Program-made: the position numbers and the translations under genes
Origin: Ectothiorhodospira haloalkaliphila ATCC 51935
GTDB lineage: Bacteria > Pseudomonadota > Gammaproteobacteria > Ectothiorhodospirales > Ectothiorhodospiraceae
Length of the DNA: 64,000 bases
Direction: 5' to 3'
NCBI RefSeq assembly: GCF_000633935.1
Contig: NZ_KK214996.1
Span: 432,928-496,927 of the forward strand
The notes under the pieces: generated by a model
What the model saw: the letters and a program-made list of their open reading frames with translations, nothing else
Told to the model about the DNA's origin: nothing
Database searches by the model: none
Part shown: piece by piece, positions 45,883-57,745 of the stretch
Position numbering within the stretch: the stretch's first letter is position 1
Layout: each line of letters starts with the position of its first letter

Positions 45883-47328
45883 CTATCTCGCGGCGGCCGT
45901 CAGGGCCATCAGCAGACCGGGGAAGATCCCCAGGCCGATGACCAGCAACCCGTTAATGGACAGCACCACGTTGATGCCGGTTCCCTGGGGCAACGGCGCC
46001 GTGTCCGTGGGCTTGTCAAAGTACATGTACTTGACCACCCGCAGGTAGTAGAAGGCACCGATCACCGACATGAGCACCGCAAACACCGCCAACCAGACGA
46101 ACTCCACCTGCACCACCGACTGCAGCACCGCCAGCTTGGCATAGAAGCCCACGGTGGGTGGCACCCCGGCCATGGAAAACATCAGCAGAAGCATGATGAA
46201 CGCGAACCAGGGACTGCGATCATTCAACCCCTTGAAGTCCTCGATATTGTCCGCCTCGAAGCCCTTGCGTGACAGGAACAGGACCATGCCGAAGGCACCC
46301 GCCGAGGTGATGGCGTACACGATCACATAGAACATCGCGGCGGCATAGCCCGCCTCGGTACCCGACATCAGCCCCATGACGATGAAACCCACATGGGCGA
46401 TGGTCGAATAGGCGAACATACGCTTGATGTTGGTCTGAGCGATGGCCACGACGTTGCCCACCGCCAGGGAAAGCACCGCCAGGATCAGCAGCATGCCCTG
46501 CCAGTCGCCGTGCAAGGGCCCCAAGCCATCCACCAGCAGACGCATGGCGATGGCAAAACCGGCAATCTTGGGTGCGGCACCGATGAACAGCGTCACCGGC
46601 GTGGGCGCCCCATGATAGACATCGGGCAACCACATGTGGAATGGCACGGCCCCCAGCTTGAAGCCAAGGCCCACCACCACGAAGGCCAGGGCGAACACCA
46701 GGGCAATACCATGATCAGCCGAACCGGCTGCCGCGGCTACCACACCCTGGGTGACACCGGCGATATCCAGGGTGCCCGTGATCCCGTAGAGCAGCGACAT
46801 GCCATAGAGCAACATGCCCGAGGCGATGGAACCCAGCACGAAGTACTTCATGGCCGACTCGGAGGCCACGGTCGAGTCCCGATCGAAGGCCACCAGGGCA
46901 TAAAGGCAGAGAGCCAGGAGTTCCAGCCCCAGGTACAGGGTGAGCAGGCTGTGGGCGGAGATCATGATCAACATCCCCAGCACACCGAACAGGCCCAGCA
47001 CATAGAACTCGCCCTTGTGCAGATTCCGACTCTGCAGGTAGGGCCTGGAATAGAGGAACACCGCCGCGGATATCAGCAGCACCACTGACTTGAGAAGATC
47101 CGACATGGGATCGGCCACAAAGCTGTCACTGAAGGTGAGCCGGGTCTCCGGGGCCGCCAGGATCACCGTGAGGGCAAAGGTGCCCAACAGCGTGAACTGG
47201 GTGAGCCCGTAGGTGATATCCCGACGCGCCTGGGGAATGAACAGATCCGCGACCAGGATGGCGCAAGCCATGCCCAGCAGGAACAGCTCGGGGATGATGG
47301 GAACGAAATCCGGTATCTCAAAGGTCAT
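45883..47328 (-). CDS. nuoN: NADH-quinone oxidoreductase subunit N
   Basis: An antiporter-like membrane subunit of Complex I (ND2 homologue). 481 residues, about 14 helices. Landmarks: the half-helix region [17 protein letters not shown], the Lys/His-bearing helices and a conserved Glu in [19 protein letters not shown]. It is the last nuo gene, 18 bases after nuoM. Confidence 0.95.
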   Translation of the reverse strand: MTFEIPDFVPIIPELFLLGMACAILVADLFIPQARRDITYGLTQFTLLGTFALTVILAAPETRLTFSDSFVADPMSDLLKSVVLLISAAVFLYSRPYLQSRNLHKGEFYVLGLFGVLGMLIMISAHSLLTLYLGLELLALCLYALVAFDRDSTVASESAMKYFVLGSIASGMLLYGMSLLYGITGTLDIAGVTQGVVAAAAGSADHGIALVFALAFVVVGLGFKLGAVPFHMWLPDVYHGAPTPVTLFIGAAPKIAGFAIAMRLLVDGLGPLHGDWQGMLLILAVLSLAVGNVVAIAQTNIKRMFAYSTIAHVGFIVMGLMSGTEAGYAAAMFYVIVYAITSAGAFGMVLFLSRKGFEADNIEDFKGLNDRSPWFAFIMLLLMFSMAGVPPTVGFYAKLAVLQSVVQVEFVWLAVFAVLMSVIGAFYYLRVVKYMYFDKPTDTAPLPQGTGINVVLSINGLLVIGLGIFPGLLMALTAAAR

Positions 47329-47346
47329 ATCGGTATCCAGGAACGC

Positions 47347-48861
47347 TTAGAGCTTGGAGACGGCGATATGCCGCACCAGGTTGTCCACGGTGGCGTCCAG
47401 CACGTCCAGCAGCGGCGCCGGCCAGACTCCCAGAAGGAGTACGGCAAAGGCCAGCACGCCGAGGATCCAGAATTCCCGCCGGTTCAGATCCTGCAATTGG
47501 GCCACGTTGTCGTTGGCCACCTCGCCATAGATCACCCGCTTCACCAGCCACAGGGTATAGGCGGCGGCCAGGATCAACGTGGTGGCAGCCAGCAGGGCGA
47601 TCCAGAAATCGGCACGGAAGGCCGCCAGGATGACCATGAATTCGCCCACGAAACCAGAAGTGCCGGGCAGTCCCGTGTTCGCCATGGCGAACAGCACGAA
47701 GAATGCTGCAAACCAGGGCATGGTGTTGGCCACGCCGCCGTAGTCGGCGATCTGGCGGCTGTGCATGCGGTCATAGAGCACGCCCACACTGAGGAACATG
47801 GCCGCCGAGATCAGGCCGTGGGAGACCATCTGCACCATGCCGCCGCTGATCCCAAGCCCGGCCCCCTGCCAGTCACCGGTATTGTTGTAGATCATGAACA
47901 CGATGAAGAAGCCCAGGGTCACGAACCCCATGTGCGCAATGGAGGAGTAGGCAATGAGCTTCTTCATGTCCTTCTGCATCAGCGCCACCATGCCCACGTA
48001 CACCACTGCGATCAACGACAGGGTGATCATCAGCCAATCCAGGGCCATGGCCGCATCCGGCGTAATGGGCAGGGAGAAGCGCAGGAAGCCGTAGCCGCCG
48101 ATCTTGAGCATGATGGCCGCCAGGATCACGGACCCCCCGGTGGGCGCCTCCACGTGGGCATCCGGCAACCAGGTATGCACCGGGAACATGGGAATCTTGA
48201 CCGCGAAGGCCAGCAGCATGGCCAGGAAGATCAGTGTCTGGGCGGTCATGCCCAGCGGCGTATGGTGGAAGTCCAGGATGGCGAAGCTGCCTGCCTGGGT
48301 GTAAAGGTAGATCAGTGCGATGAGCAGGAACACCGACCCGAAGAAGGTGTAGAGGAAGAACTTCAGGGTGGCATAGATCCGGTTGGGCCCGCCCCAGATC
48401 CCGATCACCAGGAACATGGGGATCAGCATGGCCTCGAAGAACACGTAGAACAGCACGGCATCCAGGGCCGAAAACACCCCGTTCATGAGACCTGCCAGAA
48501 TGAGGAACGAAGCCATGTACTGGGACACCCGGTACTGGATCACCTCCCACGCCGCCAGCACCACCAACACAGTGGTGAAGGTGGTCAGCAGGATCAACGG
48601 CATGGAGATGCCATCCACCCCCAGGTGGTAATGGATGTCGAAGGTACTGATCCAGGGCACCCATTCCACGAACTGCATCTCGTGGGTGGAGCGGTCGAAG
48701 AGCGCAAACAATGGCAGGCTCAACAGGAAAGTCAGGACCGCAATCGACAGGGACAGGCGCCGGGATGCCTCCGGCATCCGATCACCCACAAACAATACGA
48801 TGAGTCCACCGATAATCGGCGTCCATATCACCAGAGACAAAAGTGGCCAGTCAGCAAACAT
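47347..48861 (-). CDS. nuoM: NADH-quinone oxidoreductase subunit M
   Basis: A proton-pumping antiporter-like subunit (ND4 homologue), 504 residues and about 14 helices. Landmarks: FHYHLGVDGISMPLILLTTF region, FFEAMLIPMFLVIGIWGG with the conserved Glu, and FPVHTWLPDAHVEAPTGGSV, the family signature near residue 230. It is followed by nuoN and preceded by nuoL with a 58-base gap. Confidence 0.96.
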   Translation of the reverse strand: MFADWPLLSLVIWTPIIGGLIVLFVGDRMPEASRRLSLSIAVLTFLLSLPLFALFDRSTHEMQFVEWVPWISTFDIHYHLGVDGISMPLILLTTFTTVLVVLAAWEVIQYRVSQYMASFLILAGLMNGVFSALDAVLFYVFFEAMLIPMFLVIGIWGGPNRIYATLKFFLYTFFGSVFLLIALIYLYTQAGSFAILDFHHTPLGMTAQTLIFLAMLLAFAVKIPMFPVHTWLPDAHVEAPTGGSVILAAIMLKIGGYGFLRFSLPITPDAAMALDWLMITLSLIAVVYVGMVALMQKDMKKLIAYSSIAHMGFVTLGFFIVFMIYNNTGDWQGAGLGISGGMVQMVSHGLISAAMFLSVGVLYDRMHSRQIADYGGVANTMPWFAAFFVLFAMANTGLPGTSGFVGEFMVILAAFRADFWIALLAATTLILAAAYTLWLVKRVIYGEVANDNVAQLQDLNRREFWILGVLAFAVLLLGVWPAPLLDVLDATVDNLVRHIAVSKL

Positions 48862-48919
48862 GTGCTCTTCCCGTTGGAATCCCGCGTTTAACCGTATCGT
48901 GGTGCAAGAGGTGCCGACC

Positions 48920-50908
48920 CTACAGCGCGAAGGCCAGGATCAACACCAGCAGCCCGATGATCATGGCGAAGGCATAGTGGTACAGGTAACCCGTCTGGCC
49001 GAGGCGCAGACGACCCGATACCCAGCCCACCGCGCGGGCACTGCCGTTGACGATGACCGTATCGATCAGCAGCGTATCGCCAAAGCGCCACAACCACTGC
49101 CCCAGACGGCGCGCCCCACCGGCGAACACGACATCATTGAACTCGTCGAACCCATACTTGCGGTCCAGAATGTTGTATGCCCAAGGCAGGGTATCCCGCG
49201 CCTTCTGGGCCAGTTCCGGCCGCTTCATGTACACGTACCAGGCCGTGCCCAGGCCCGCCATGGCCAGCCAGAAGGGGGGCATCATGATGCCGTGGATGAT
49301 GAAGCCCAGGACGCCGTCATAGCCCTCACCCAACCTGGCCAGCACATCGCGACTCTCGTCCACGAACAGGGCATCTGCAAAGAAGTCACCGAACAGCAAG
49401 GGGCCCACGAAATAGCCGGCCAGCACGGAAGGGATGGCCAGCAGGATCAGCGGTACGGTCACCACCCACGGAGACTCGTGGGGCGTGCCACCGTGATGTC
49501 CATGACCGTGCCCCTCATCATGCCCCGCGGCCGGCGGCGCATGGCGGAAGCGCTCTTCCCCATGGAACACCATGAAGAACATCCGGAAGGTGTACAGGGC
49601 CGTGACGAACACGCCCGCCAGCACCAGCACATAGGCGAACGTCGCCCCTGGGGTCGAGGACATGTGCACCGCCTCGATGATGCCGTCCTTGGAGAAGAAA
49701 CCGGCCAGCCCCGGGAAGCCGATCAGCGCCAGCGAGCCAATCAACGCCGTGGCGTAGGTGATGGGCATGTACTTGCGCAACCCGCCCATGCGCCGCATGT
49801 CCTGCTCATGATGCAGGGCCATGATCACCGAGCCGGCCGCCAGGAACAGCAGCGCCTTGAAGAAGGCGTGGGTCATCAGGTGGAACATGCCCGCCGCATA
49901 GGCCGAGGCACCCAGGGCCACCGTCATGTAGCCCAGCTGGGACAGGGTGGAATAGGCCACCACCCGCTTGATGTCGTTCTGCACCAGGCCGATCAGGCCC
50001 ATGAAGAAGGCGGTGATGGCGCCAATGACCAGGATGAAGCTCAGGGCTGCCACCGAGTATTCATACAAGGGCGACATGCGGGCCACCATGAAGATACCCG
50101 CCGTCACCATGGTGGCGGCATGGATCAGGGCCGAGATGGGCGTCGGGCCTTCCATGGAATCCGGCAGCCATACGTGCAGGGGCACCTGCGCCGACTTGGC
50201 CATGGCACCGATGAACAGCAGGATGCAGGCCACCGTCAGCAGCGACCACTCGCTGCCCGGCAGGATGCTGATGGTGGCATCGGCCATGGTGTCGGCCTGG
50301 GCGAAGACCTCCATGTAGTCCAGGCTGGCGGCATGGAAGACCACCGCGCCGATCCCCAGGACAAAGGCGAAGTCGCCCACCCGGTTGACGATGAAGGCCT
50401 TCATGTTGGCATAGATGGCCGTGGGCCGCTTGAACCAGAAGCCGATCAGCAAATAGGACACCAGGCCCACGGCTTCCCAGCCAAAGAACAACTGCAGGAA
50501 GTTGTTGGCCATCACCAGCATCAGCATGGAGAAGGTGAACAGCGAGATCAGGGCGAAGAAACGCTGGTAACCCGGGTCATCCTGCATGTAACCGATGGTG
50601 TACACATGCACCATCAGTGAAACGAAGGTGACCACCAGCATCATCATGGCGGTGAGGTTGTCCACCAGGAAACCGATCTCGAAGCGGATGCCGTCACTCA
50701 CCAGCCAGGTGTAGACGGTCTCGTTATAGACCTCCCCACCGGCCATGGCGTGGTACCAAAAGACCACCAGGGAGAGCACGAAGGAGATGGCGACGCCGGC
50801 AATGGTGACACTGTGGGCACCCACGCGGCCCACCTGACGCCCGAAGAGTCCGGCAACGATGGCCCCCAGCAAGGGCGCCAGCACAATGGCAAGATAGAGC
50901 GTCTCCAT
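48920..50908 (-). CDS. nuoL: NADH-quinone oxidoreductase subunit L
   Basis: The most distal antiporter-like subunit (ND5 homologue), with the long lateral amphipathic helix at its C-terminus. 662 residues. Landmarks: FFGWEAVGLVSYLLIGFW with the conserved Glu (near 144), VPLHVWLPDSMEGPTPISA (near 245) and the His-rich loop GHDEGHGHGHHGG (near 460), a variable metal-like stretch. It begins 3 bases after nuoK. Confidence 0.96.
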   Translation of the reverse strand: METLYLAIVLAPLLGAIVAGLFGRQVGRVGAHSVTIAGVAISFVLSLVVFWYHAMAGGEVYNETVYTWLVSDGIRFEIGFLVDNLTAMMMLVVTFVSLMVHVYTIGYMQDDPGYQRFFALISLFTFSMLMLVMANNFLQLFFGWEAVGLVSYLLIGFWFKRPTAIYANMKAFIVNRVGDFAFVLGIGAVVFHAASLDYMEVFAQADTMADATISILPGSEWSLLTVACILLFIGAMAKSAQVPLHVWLPDSMEGPTPISALIHAATMVTAGIFMVARMSPLYEYSVAALSFILVIGAITAFFMGLIGLVQNDIKRVVAYSTLSQLGYMTVALGASAYAAGMFHLMTHAFFKALLFLAAGSVIMALHHEQDMRRMGGLRKYMPITYATALIGSLALIGFPGLAGFFSKDGIIEAVHMSSTPGATFAYVLVLAGVFVTALYTFRMFFMVFHGEERFRHAPPAAGHDEGHGHGHHGGTPHESPWVVTVPLILLAIPSVLAGYFVGPLLFGDFFADALFVDESRDVLARLGEGYDGVLGFIIHGIMMPPFWLAMAGLGTAWYVYMKRPELAQKARDTLPWAYNILDRKYGFDEFNDVVFAGGARRLGQWLWRFGDTLLIDTVIVNGSARAVGWVSGRLRLGQTGYLYHYAFAMIIGLLVLILAFAL

Positions 50909-50911
50909 GTC

Positions 50912-51217
50912 TTACCCCTTCATCTCGTCCAGATCCTGGACATTGATGGTCTCTCGGTTACGGAAAACCAGGACCAGGATGGCCAGTCCGATGGCCGCCT
51001 CGGCAGCGGCCACGGTGAGGATGAAGAACACGAACACCTGGCCCGCCAGATCCCCCAGATAGTGGGAGAAGGCCACGAAGTTCATGTTCACCGCCAGGAG
51101 CATCAGTTCGATGCACATGAGCAGAATGATCAGGTTTTTCCGGTTCAGGAAGATCCCGGTCACGCTGAGCGCGAACAGGATCGCCCCCAGAACGAGGTAA
51201 TGCGACAGAGGAATCAT
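50912..51217 (-). CDS. nuoK: NADH-quinone oxidoreductase subunit K
   Basis: A small membrane subunit (ND4L homologue) of 101 residues with three helices. The buried Glu residues in [19 protein letters not shown] and [17 protein letters not shown] are the conserved proton-path acids. Gap to nuoJ is 116 bases, unusually large for this operon. Confidence 0.95.
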   Translation of the reverse strand: MIPLSHYLVLGAILFALSVTGIFLNRKNLIILLMCIELMLLAVNMNFVAFSHYLGDLAGQVFVFFILTVAAAEAAIGLAILVLVFRNRETINVQDLDEMKG

Positions 51218-51333
51218 GCTTGGTCCCGTTGTTGGCCCTGCGCAGGTCTCTCGACGGTGCCCGCTCGGGTGGTTTTGTTCAGCCCTGACTTCCCGGCGCC
51301 GGCGGTGTCACCGGGCCGGGGCGCCCTCTACCC

Positions 51334-51927
51334 TTATTTCTTTTCGGATTCCATTTTCACCATGCGTACCCGGTCTTCCCGCCGGATCTGGATCTGTTTG
51401 GCCGGATCCAGATAGCGGGTGTCGGGGCGCTTTCGCAGGGTGAGCACGATGGCGGCGATGATGGCCACCAGCAGGATCACTGCGGCGATTTCGAATGGAT
51501 AAACGTATTCGGTGTACAGCAACTGCCCCAAGGCCTCGGTGTTGCTGTAGTCGGCGCTGGCCGGGACCGGCGGTTCCACCTGAAACACCTGGGCACCCAC
51601 CACCATGGCCATGACCACCATCATGCCCACCGCCACCACGATGCCCACCGGCAGGAGCTTCATGAAGCCTTCACGGATACGCGACATGTTGATGTCCAGC
51701 ATCATGACCACGAACAGGAACAGCACCATGACCGCGCCCACGTAGACCAGCACCAGGAGGATGCCGAGGAATTCTGCCTCCAGCATGATCCAGTGGGCAG
51801 CCGTGGCAACAAAGGCCAGCACCAGGAACAATGCCGCATGCACCGGGTTGCGCACGGTGATCACCGCCACGGCAGATCCCACCAGAACCACCGAGAAGAA
51901 ATAGAACAGGAATGCTTCGAAAGTCAT
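51334..51927 (-). CDS. nuoJ: NADH-quinone oxidoreductase subunit J
   Basis: A membrane subunit (ND6 homologue) with five helices, 197 residues from ATG 51927 (MTFEAFLFYFF). The open frame to 52008 would overlap nuoI by 62 bases and adds a basic, non-family N-terminus. Landmarks: NPVHAALFLVLAFVATAAHW and LVLVYVGAVMVLFLFVVMML, the helix with the pi-bulge. Confidence 0.94.
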   Translation of the reverse strand: MTFEAFLFYFFSVVLVGSAVAVITVRNPVHAALFLVLAFVATAAHWIMLEAEFLGILLVLVYVGAVMVLFLFVVMMLDINMSRIREGFMKLLPVGIVVAVGMMVVMAMVVGAQVFQVEPPVPASADYSNTEALGQLLYTEYVYPFEIAAVILLVAIIAAIVLTLRKRPDTRYLDPAKQIQIRREDRVRMVKMESEKK

Positions 51928-51946
51928 GTGATCCGGGGCCTCCTCA

Positions 51947-52438
51947 TCAACGATAGGGCGCGTCGACCGCCCGGGCCGCGGCGATTTCTTTTTCGTACTT
52001 GTCACCAATGGCCAGGAGCTTGTCCTTGGTCATGATCTGCTCACCCCGGTTTTCGAAGTGATAATGCTGGATATGGGTCTCGACGATGGAGTCCACCGGG
52101 CAGGCCTCCTCGCAGAACCCGCAATAGATGCATTTGAACAGGTCGATGTCGTAGCGCGTGGTGCGTCGAGTGCCATCATCGCGCTGTTCCGACTCGATGG
52201 TGATCGCCAGCGCAGGGCACACGGCCTCGCAGAGCTTGCAGGCAATGCAGCGTTCCTCACCGTTGGGGTAACGGCGCAGGGCGTGCAGCCCGCGGAAGCG
52301 AGGCGATATGGGGGTCGTCTCGTCCGGATACTGCACCGTGATCTTGCGCTCGAAGAGGTGGCGGCCGGTCAATTTCATGCCCAGCAGCAGCTCCCAGAGC
52401 AGGAAGGTCTTGAAGAACTGACGAATGGCCGTGCCCAT
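51947..52438 (-). CDS. nuoI: NADH-quinone oxidoreductase subunit I
   Basis: The TYKY-type subunit that holds two [4Fe-4S] clusters (N6a/N6b). 163 residues from ATG 52438 (MGTAIRQFF). Ferredoxin motifs: Cys 64, 67, 70, 74 ([12 protein letters not shown]) and Cys 103, 106, 109, 113 ([12 protein letters not shown]). An alternative ATG six codons upstream overlaps nuoH slightly. Confidence 0.96.
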   Translation of the reverse strand: MGTAIRQFFKTFLLWELLLGMKLTGRHLFERKITVQYPDETTPISPRFRGLHALRRYPNGEERCIACKLCEAVCPALAITIESEQRDDGTRRTTRYDIDLFKCIYCGFCEEACPVDSIVETHIQHYHFENRGEQIMTKDKLLAIGDKYEKEIAAARAVDAPYR

Positions 52439-52452
52439 GATGAAAACCTCCT

Positions 52453-53517
52453 TCACGCGAACCAGGGTCCGACGCCGATGGCCACGGCGACACCCGCGAC
52501 AAACAGCCAGACAATGGTCACGGGAATAAGCACCTTCCAGCCCAGGCGCATGATGTGGTCATAGCGATACCGGGGGAAGGTGGCGCGGAACCAAAGGAAA
52601 AGGAACAGGAAGAAGGCCGTCTTGATCAGGAACCAGTGGATGCCACTGTCGAGAAGCCAGCCGAGCACCGGAATGGCGAAGGCGGACTCGGGCAGAATCC
52701 CCTCGAACGGCGACAGCCATCCTCCCAGGAACAGCAGGGCGGTGAGGGCCGAGATGAGGATCATGTTGGCGTACTCGGCCAGGAAGAACACGGCAAATGC
52801 CATGCCCGAGTATTCCACATGGAAACCCGCGACGATTTCCGACTCCCCTTCCGCCACGTCGAAGGGCGCACGGTTGGTCTCAGCCACCCCGGAGATGAAA
52901 TACACCAGGAACAGGGGGAACAGCGGCAGCAGGAACCAGTGATAGACGCTGCCCTGCTGAGCCATCACGATCTCCCCCACGTTGAGGCTGCCCGCAGCCA
53001 TGATCACACCCACCAGGGCGAATCCCATGGCGATCTCGTAGGAGATGATCTGAGCCGCCGAGCGCATGGAGCCCAGCAGCGCATAGCGCGAATTGGAGGC
53101 CCAGCCCGCGATGATGATGCCGTACACCCCCATGGAGGTGAGGGCCAGCAGGAAGAGCAGTCCGGCGTTGATATCCGCCAGCACCATACCATCGTCGAAG
53201 GGCACCACCGCCCAGGCCGCCAGGGCGGGGGCAATGGCCAGTACCGGAGCGATCAGGAACAGGTACCGGTTGGCATTGGTGGGGATCACCACCTCCTTGG
53301 TGAGCAACTTGAGCGCGTCGGCGATGGGCTGCAGCCAGCCTCGGGGACCCACCCGATTGGGGCCCACCCGCACCTGCATATAGCCGATGATCTTGCGCTC
53401 GGCGAAGGTGGTATACGCCACCGCCAGCATCAGCGGCGTGAGGATTGCCATGATCTTGAGGTTGATCTGTACGATCAACGGCAACCCTTCCCAGAACTGA
53501 ATCATGGCTTGCTGCAT
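52453..53517 (-). CDS. nuoH: NADH-quinone oxidoreductase subunit H
   Basis: The ND1 homologue that forms part of the quinone chamber. 354 residues, eight helices, from ATG 53517 ([11 protein letters not shown]). Landmarks: [21 protein letters not shown]-type region (start ERKIIGYMQ), [20 protein letters not shown] with quinone-site acids, and [16 protein letters not shown]. The frame to 53613 would overlap nuoG by 80 bases and is rejected. Confidence 0.95.
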   Translation of the reverse strand: MQQAMIQFWEGLPLIVQINLKIMAILTPLMLAVAYTTFAERKIIGYMQVRVGPNRVGPRGWLQPIADALKLLTKEVVIPTNANRYLFLIAPVLAIAPALAAWAVVPFDDGMVLADINAGLLFLLALTSMGVYGIIIAGWASNSRYALLGSMRSAAQIISYEIAMGFALVGVIMAAGSLNVGEIVMAQQGSVYHWFLLPLFPLFLVYFISGVAETNRAPFDVAEGESEIVAGFHVEYSGMAFAVFFLAEYANMILISALTALLFLGGWLSPFEGILPESAFAIPVLGWLLDSGIHWFLIKTAFFLFLFLWFRATFPRYRYDHIMRLGWKVLIPVTIVWLFVAGVAVAIGVGPWFA

Positions 53518-53533
53518 GCTTGAACCCTGATCG

Positions 53534-55918
53534 TCAAACCTTGTGGAATTCCACCGGCCCGTGGGACGGCCCCAGGCCGCTGGTGACACTGACGCCCGCA
53601 GGCAGCCAGGCACACCCCTCGGGGATGCTCTCGTCGATCACCAGCGGCATGCGTGCAGTCAATTTGCCCTGGCGCACCACCACCTCGGCGGCCTCGGACA
53701 GATCCAGGCTGCGTGCCTGGGCCGCATTGATCCGCGCCGCATCACCGTCTCCGGCGTCTGGCGTGGCCTGCAGCGGACGCGAACGCCGCACCAGCGAATC
53801 AATCGCATACAGACCCACCGATGACACCCGCTGCAGGCCGGCCGCCTTGGGTGGCACCGGCAGCTTGCTGCCGTCATGGTGCACCCGCGTATCGAAGTCA
53901 CTCACCCCGGCCTCTGCCAGACGGGCCTTGACCTCGTCGCGAACCTGCTCGGACGACAGATACTCGAAGCCGGCAAGATCACACATGTTTCCCAGCACCC
54001 GCAGCACCTTCCAGGCAGGGCGCGCTTCCCCCGGGGGCGTGGCTGCACCCTTCACGCTTTGCCAGCGACCCTCGGCATTCACGTAGGTACCGGCGGTCTC
54101 GGCAAAGGTGGACACCGGCAGGAGCACATGGGCCACCTTGCGCAAGGACTCCCCGGCAAATGGCGTCAGGGCCACCACGAAATCGGCGTTCTCCATGGCC
54201 TGCATTGCCTGGGCGGGATCGGCACAATCCAGGTCGGGTTCCACGTTCAGCAGCACACAACCCTTGGGAGCGCCCGATAACCAGTCACCCGCCGGCTGAC
54301 CGGCTGTCTCCAGGGCAGCCCCGCCGGGGCCCCGATGGGGCACGGCACCCGCCAACCAGGCACCCGAGGCATTGCCGCCCTCGGAGAGATAACCCAGGGT
54401 GGCCCCCGTCAGATCGGCGATGACGCCCCCCAGGGCACGCAGGAGCGAGAACTGGGGATGATGTTGAGCCTGGATGCCCATCAGGATGCGCGCATCGCCC
54501 TCCCCTGCCAGCCTCTCGGCCATGGCGCGGGCCTCATCGGTAACCTGAGCGGCCTTGAGGAGATCCGCGAAACCGCGCGGAGTGCTGCCACCGGCCTTTT
54601 CCAGGGCCGCCGCGGCCACCGCCGCCAGTGTCATCACCATGCCCTGGGGATCCACCACCACCTGCGGCTCCACCGGGAAATGGAAAGGGAAGTCACGGAC
54701 ATTGATGGCCATGATGGCCGCACCGTCCAGCGCTGCCTTGCGCAGGCGATGGGCCGCCATGGGCTGATCCTTGCGAATGTTGGAGCCCACCAGCAGACAG
54801 GCGGAAACCTGCTCCAGGGATTCCAGACTACCGCCCAGATAGGGGAACAGCGGGGCACGCCCCTGATCCGAGAAGTCGGACTGGCGCAGACGATGATCCA
54901 GGTGATGGATACCCAGGCCACGCAGCCACTGCTGCGCCAGATAGAGTTCCTCCAGGCTGGCCTGGGGGGAGAGCAAGGCCCCGCAAGCCTCGGCGGGTTG
55001 AGCCCGCAACCCTTCCACCACGCGGGTCAACGCCGTCTCCCAGTCGGTCACCACCCACTCGCCCTTCTGGCGGATCATGGGTTGAGTCAGGCGATCGTCG
55101 GCAGACAGACCGGTGTAACTGAAGCGATCCCGGTCGGAGATCCAGGTCTCGTTGACGCCGTCATTGCGCCGGGGCACAACGCGCATGGCCTGCCCGTTGT
55201 AGGTATGCAGATAGAGATTCGAGCCCACGCAGTCATGGGGGGCCACGGTGGCGTGCTGAACCAGCTCCCAGGCCCGGTAGGTGAAGCGCGAGGGCTTGGC
55301 GGTGAGGGCACCCACCGGGCACAGGTCGATGACGTTACCCGAGAGTTCGGAGGCCACCGTCTTGGCCACGAAGGTACCGATCTCCATGTTCTCGCCACGA
55401 CCGGTGGCTCCCAGTTCGCGCATGCCGGCGATCTCCTCGCCAAAGCGCACGCAACGGGTGCAATGAATGCAGCGGGTCATCTCCGTGGCGATCAGCGGAC
55501 CGATATCCTGGTCCTTGACCGCCCGCTTGGGTTCGCTGTAGCGGGAGATATCCTCCCCAAAGCCCATGGATACGTCCTGCAACTCGCACTCGCCACCCTG
55601 ATCACAGACCGGACAATCCAGGGGATGATTGATCAGCAGAAACTCCATGGTGGATTTCTGTGCGGCCAGCGCCTTGGGCGAGCGGGTATAGACCTTCATG
55701 CCCTCGGCCACGGGCGTGGCGCAGGCGGGCATGGGCTTGGGCGCCCGCTCCACCTCCACCAGGCACATGCGGCAGTTGGCGGCCACGGACAGCTTGTCGT
55801 GATAACAGAATCGGGGGATATGAATACCCGCCGCGTCCGTCGCACGGATCAGCATGCTCCCCTTTTCTGCCTTCAAGGGGATGCCGTCGACCTCGAAATT
55901 GACCAGATCCTCACTCAT
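53534..55918 (-). CDS. nuoG: NADH-quinone oxidoreductase subunit G
   Basis: The large peripheral subunit with several Fe-S clusters. 794 residues. An N-terminal [2Fe-2S] ferredoxin domain ([21 protein letters not shown] region), His-Cys motif near [11 protein letters not shown], and [10 protein letters not shown] are followed by a molybdopterin-oxidoreductase-like domain without a cofactor site. Length is typical for proteobacteria with a shorter C-terminus than E. coli (about 908). Confidence 0.95.
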   Translation of the reverse strand: MSEDLVNFEVDGIPLKAEKGSMLIRATDAAGIHIPRFCYHDKLSVAANCRMCLVEVERAPKPMPACATPVAEGMKVYTRSPKALAAQKSTMEFLLINHPLDCPVCDQGGECELQDVSMGFGEDISRYSEPKRAVKDQDIGPLIATEMTRCIHCTRCVRFGEEIAGMRELGATGRGENMEIGTFVAKTVASELSGNVIDLCPVGALTAKPSRFTYRAWELVQHATVAPHDCVGSNLYLHTYNGQAMRVVPRRNDGVNETWISDRDRFSYTGLSADDRLTQPMIRQKGEWVVTDWETALTRVVEGLRAQPAEACGALLSPQASLEELYLAQQWLRGLGIHHLDHRLRQSDFSDQGRAPLFPYLGGSLESLEQVSACLLVGSNIRKDQPMAAHRLRKAALDGAAIMAINVRDFPFHFPVEPQVVVDPQGMVMTLAAVAAAALEKAGGSTPRGFADLLKAAQVTDEARAMAERLAGEGDARILMGIQAQHHPQFSLLRALGGVIADLTGATLGYLSEGGNASGAWLAGAVPHRGPGGAALETAGQPAGDWLSGAPKGCVLLNVEPDLDCADPAQAMQAMENADFVVALTPFAGESLRKVAHVLLPVSTFAETAGTYVNAEGRWQSVKGAATPPGEARPAWKVLRVLGNMCDLAGFEYLSSEQVRDEVKARLAEAGVSDFDTRVHHDGSKLPVPPKAAGLQRVSSVGLYAIDSLVRRSRPLQATPDAGDGDAARINAAQARSLDLSEAAEVVVRQGKLTARMPLVIDESIPEGCAWLPAGVSVTSGLGPSHGPVEFHKV

Positions 55919-55950
55919 GCTTCGCTTCCCGTTGCACCGAACGCCATGGG

Positions 55951-57231
55951 TCAGGCCGCGTCTGCCACAAGGCTGCGGCCATGCTCGATGTAGTATTGGA
56001 ACTCATGCCTGAAGTGCTTGACGAAACTGCGCACCGGCATGGCGGCAGCGTCCCCCAGGGCACAGATGGTGCGACCTTCGATCTTGGCGGCCACGTCGTC
56101 CAGTCGCTCCAGGTCTTCCATGCGACCCTGCCCCTCCACGATCCGTGTCAGTACCCGGTACAACCAGCCGGTGCCTTCCCGGCAGGGCGTGCACTGGCCA
56201 CAGGATTCAGCGAAGTAGAACCGCGAGATCCTCTGCAGGGCCTTGACCATGTCGGTGGTCTCATCCATCACGATGACGGCCCCGGAGCCGAGCATGGAGC
56301 CGGCCTTGACGATGGCGTCGTAATCCATATTGGTCTTGAGCATGATGTCACCGGGCACCACCGGCACTGACGAGCCACCGGGAATCACGGCCTTGAGCTT
56401 GCGCCCCTTCCAGACACCGCCCGCCATCTCCAGCAATTCGCTGAAGGGCGTGCCCAGGGGCACCTCGAAATTGCCGGGCTTTTCCACGTGACCGGACACC
56501 GAAAACAGCTTCTCGCCGCCGGACCGCTCCACCCCCATGTCAGCAAACCATTGCCCGCCCTCGCGGATGATGATGGGCACCGAGGCCAGGGTCTCGGTAT
56601 TGTTGATGGTGGTGGGACGACCATAGAGCCCGAAGTTGGCAGGGAACGGTGGTTTGAAGCGCGGCATTCCCTTCTTGCCTTCCAGGGAGTCCAGGAGTGC
56701 GGTTTCCTCGCCGCAGATATAGGCACCGGCGCCCAGTGTGGGATACAGGTCGAAATCGATGCCCGATCCCTGGATATCCTTGCCCAGCCAGCCATGCTCG
56801 TAGGCCTCCTTCACGGCCTGGCAGAATCGTTGGTAGGGCTCGTCCAGGAACTCGCCTCGCATGTAGTTGTAGCCCACCGTGGCGCCGATGGCGAAGCCGG
56901 CGATGGCCATGCCTTCCACCAGTGCGTGTGGGTTGTAGCGCAGGATATCGCGGTCCTTGCAGGTGCCCGGTTCGGACTCATCCGAGTTACAGACCACGTA
57001 TTTCTGGCCCGGCGCCGTGCGGGGCATGAAACTCCACTTGAGGCCCGCGGGAAAGCCGGCCCCGCCCCGTCCGCGCAGATTGGAAGCCTTGACCTCTTCG
57101 ATCACCGCCTCTTGTGACAGCTCACCCTTGAGGATCTTTCCCAGGGCCTGATAGCCACCCACCTTGAGGTAGTTCTCGTAGGTCCAGGGTTCGTCAAAAC
57201 CCCGGGTGATGAAACAGATACGATTCGCCAT
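55951..57231 (-). CDS. nuoF: NADH-quinone oxidoreductase subunit F
   Basis: The NADH- and FMN-binding subunit. 426 residues from ATG 57231 ([11 protein letters not shown]). Landmarks: [17 protein letters not shown] (NADH site), [32 protein letters not shown] (FMN region), and [13 protein letters not shown] with the [4Fe-4S] cysteines near the C-terminus. It starts 7 bases after nuoE. Confidence 0.96.
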   Translation of the reverse strand: MANRICFITRGFDEPWTYENYLKVGGYQALGKILKGELSQEAVIEEVKASNLRGRGGAGFPAGLKWSFMPRTAPGQKYVVCNSDESEPGTCKDRDILRYNPHALVEGMAIAGFAIGATVGYNYMRGEFLDEPYQRFCQAVKEAYEHGWLGKDIQGSGIDFDLYPTLGAGAYICGEETALLDSLEGKKGMPRFKPPFPANFGLYGRPTTINNTETLASVPIIIREGGQWFADMGVERSGGEKLFSVSGHVEKPGNFEVPLGTPFSELLEMAGGVWKGRKLKAVIPGGSSVPVVPGDIMLKTNMDYDAIVKAGSMLGSGAVIVMDETTDMVKALQRISRFYFAESCGQCTPCREGTGWLYRVLTRIVEGQGRMEDLERLDDVAAKIEGRTICALGDAAAMPVRSFVKHFRHEFQYYIEHGRSLVADAA

Positions 57232-57238
57232 GGCCGCC

Positions 57239-57745
57239 TCAGTCCAGCTTGTCGAGGATCTCATCGACCCGCTCGGGGGTGAGATGCTCGTGATAGACGT
57301 GGTTCACCTGCATCATGGGAGCGCCACAGCACCCGGCCAGGCATTCCTCTTCGCGCTTGAGGAAGAAACGGCCGTCGGGGGTCGATTCGCCCAGGCCGAC
57401 ACCCAGCTTGTTCTCCAGGTGTTCCAGAATCTTGTCGCCGCCCCGCAGCATGCAGGAGATGTTGGTGCACACCGAAATGCTGTGCTTGCCCACTGGCTGC
57501 AGTTCGAACATGGAGTAGAAACTGCCCGCCTCGTAGACGGCGATCTCGGGCATGCCGATATAGTCGGCCACTGCATCCATCATCTCGGTGGACAGGTGGC
57601 CATGCTCATGCTGAACTGCCCGCAGCGCACCCAGCACAGCGGACTGTCGCTGATCCTCCGGGTAGCGGGCTAGCCAGTCGTCGATTTCATGGCGGACGTG
57701 CTCGCTGAGCAGGTCGGACTTGCGTTGGGTCGGATTGGCTGACAT
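57239..57745 (-). CDS. nuoE: NADH-quinone oxidoreductase subunit E
   Basis: A thioredoxin-like [2Fe-2S] subunit (cluster N1a). 168 residues. Cluster ligands are Cys 93 and 98 in [12 protein letters not shown] and Cys 135 and 139 in [10 protein letters not shown]. Its ATG shares one base with the nuoD stop. Confidence 0.95.
   Translation of the reverse strand: MSANPTQRKSDLLSEHVRHEIDDWLARYPEDQRQSAVLGALRAVQHEHGHLSTEMMDAVADYIGMPEIAVYEAGSFYSMFELQPVGKHSISVCTNISCMLRGGDKILEHLENKLGVGLGESTPDGRFFLKREEECLAGCCGAPMMQVNHVYHEHLTPERVDEILDKLD

Noticed and set aside
48635-50620. A 661-codon open frame on the plus strand
   Set aside because: It is antisense to nuoL and the start of nuoM, rich in His/Gln/Gly/Arg, without a ribosome binding site or membrane pattern.
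51218-51333. An extra small gene or control element in the 116-base gap between nuoJ and nuoK
   Set aside because: No frame with a ribosome binding site or family pattern is visible, and no clear hairpin with a T-run was found.
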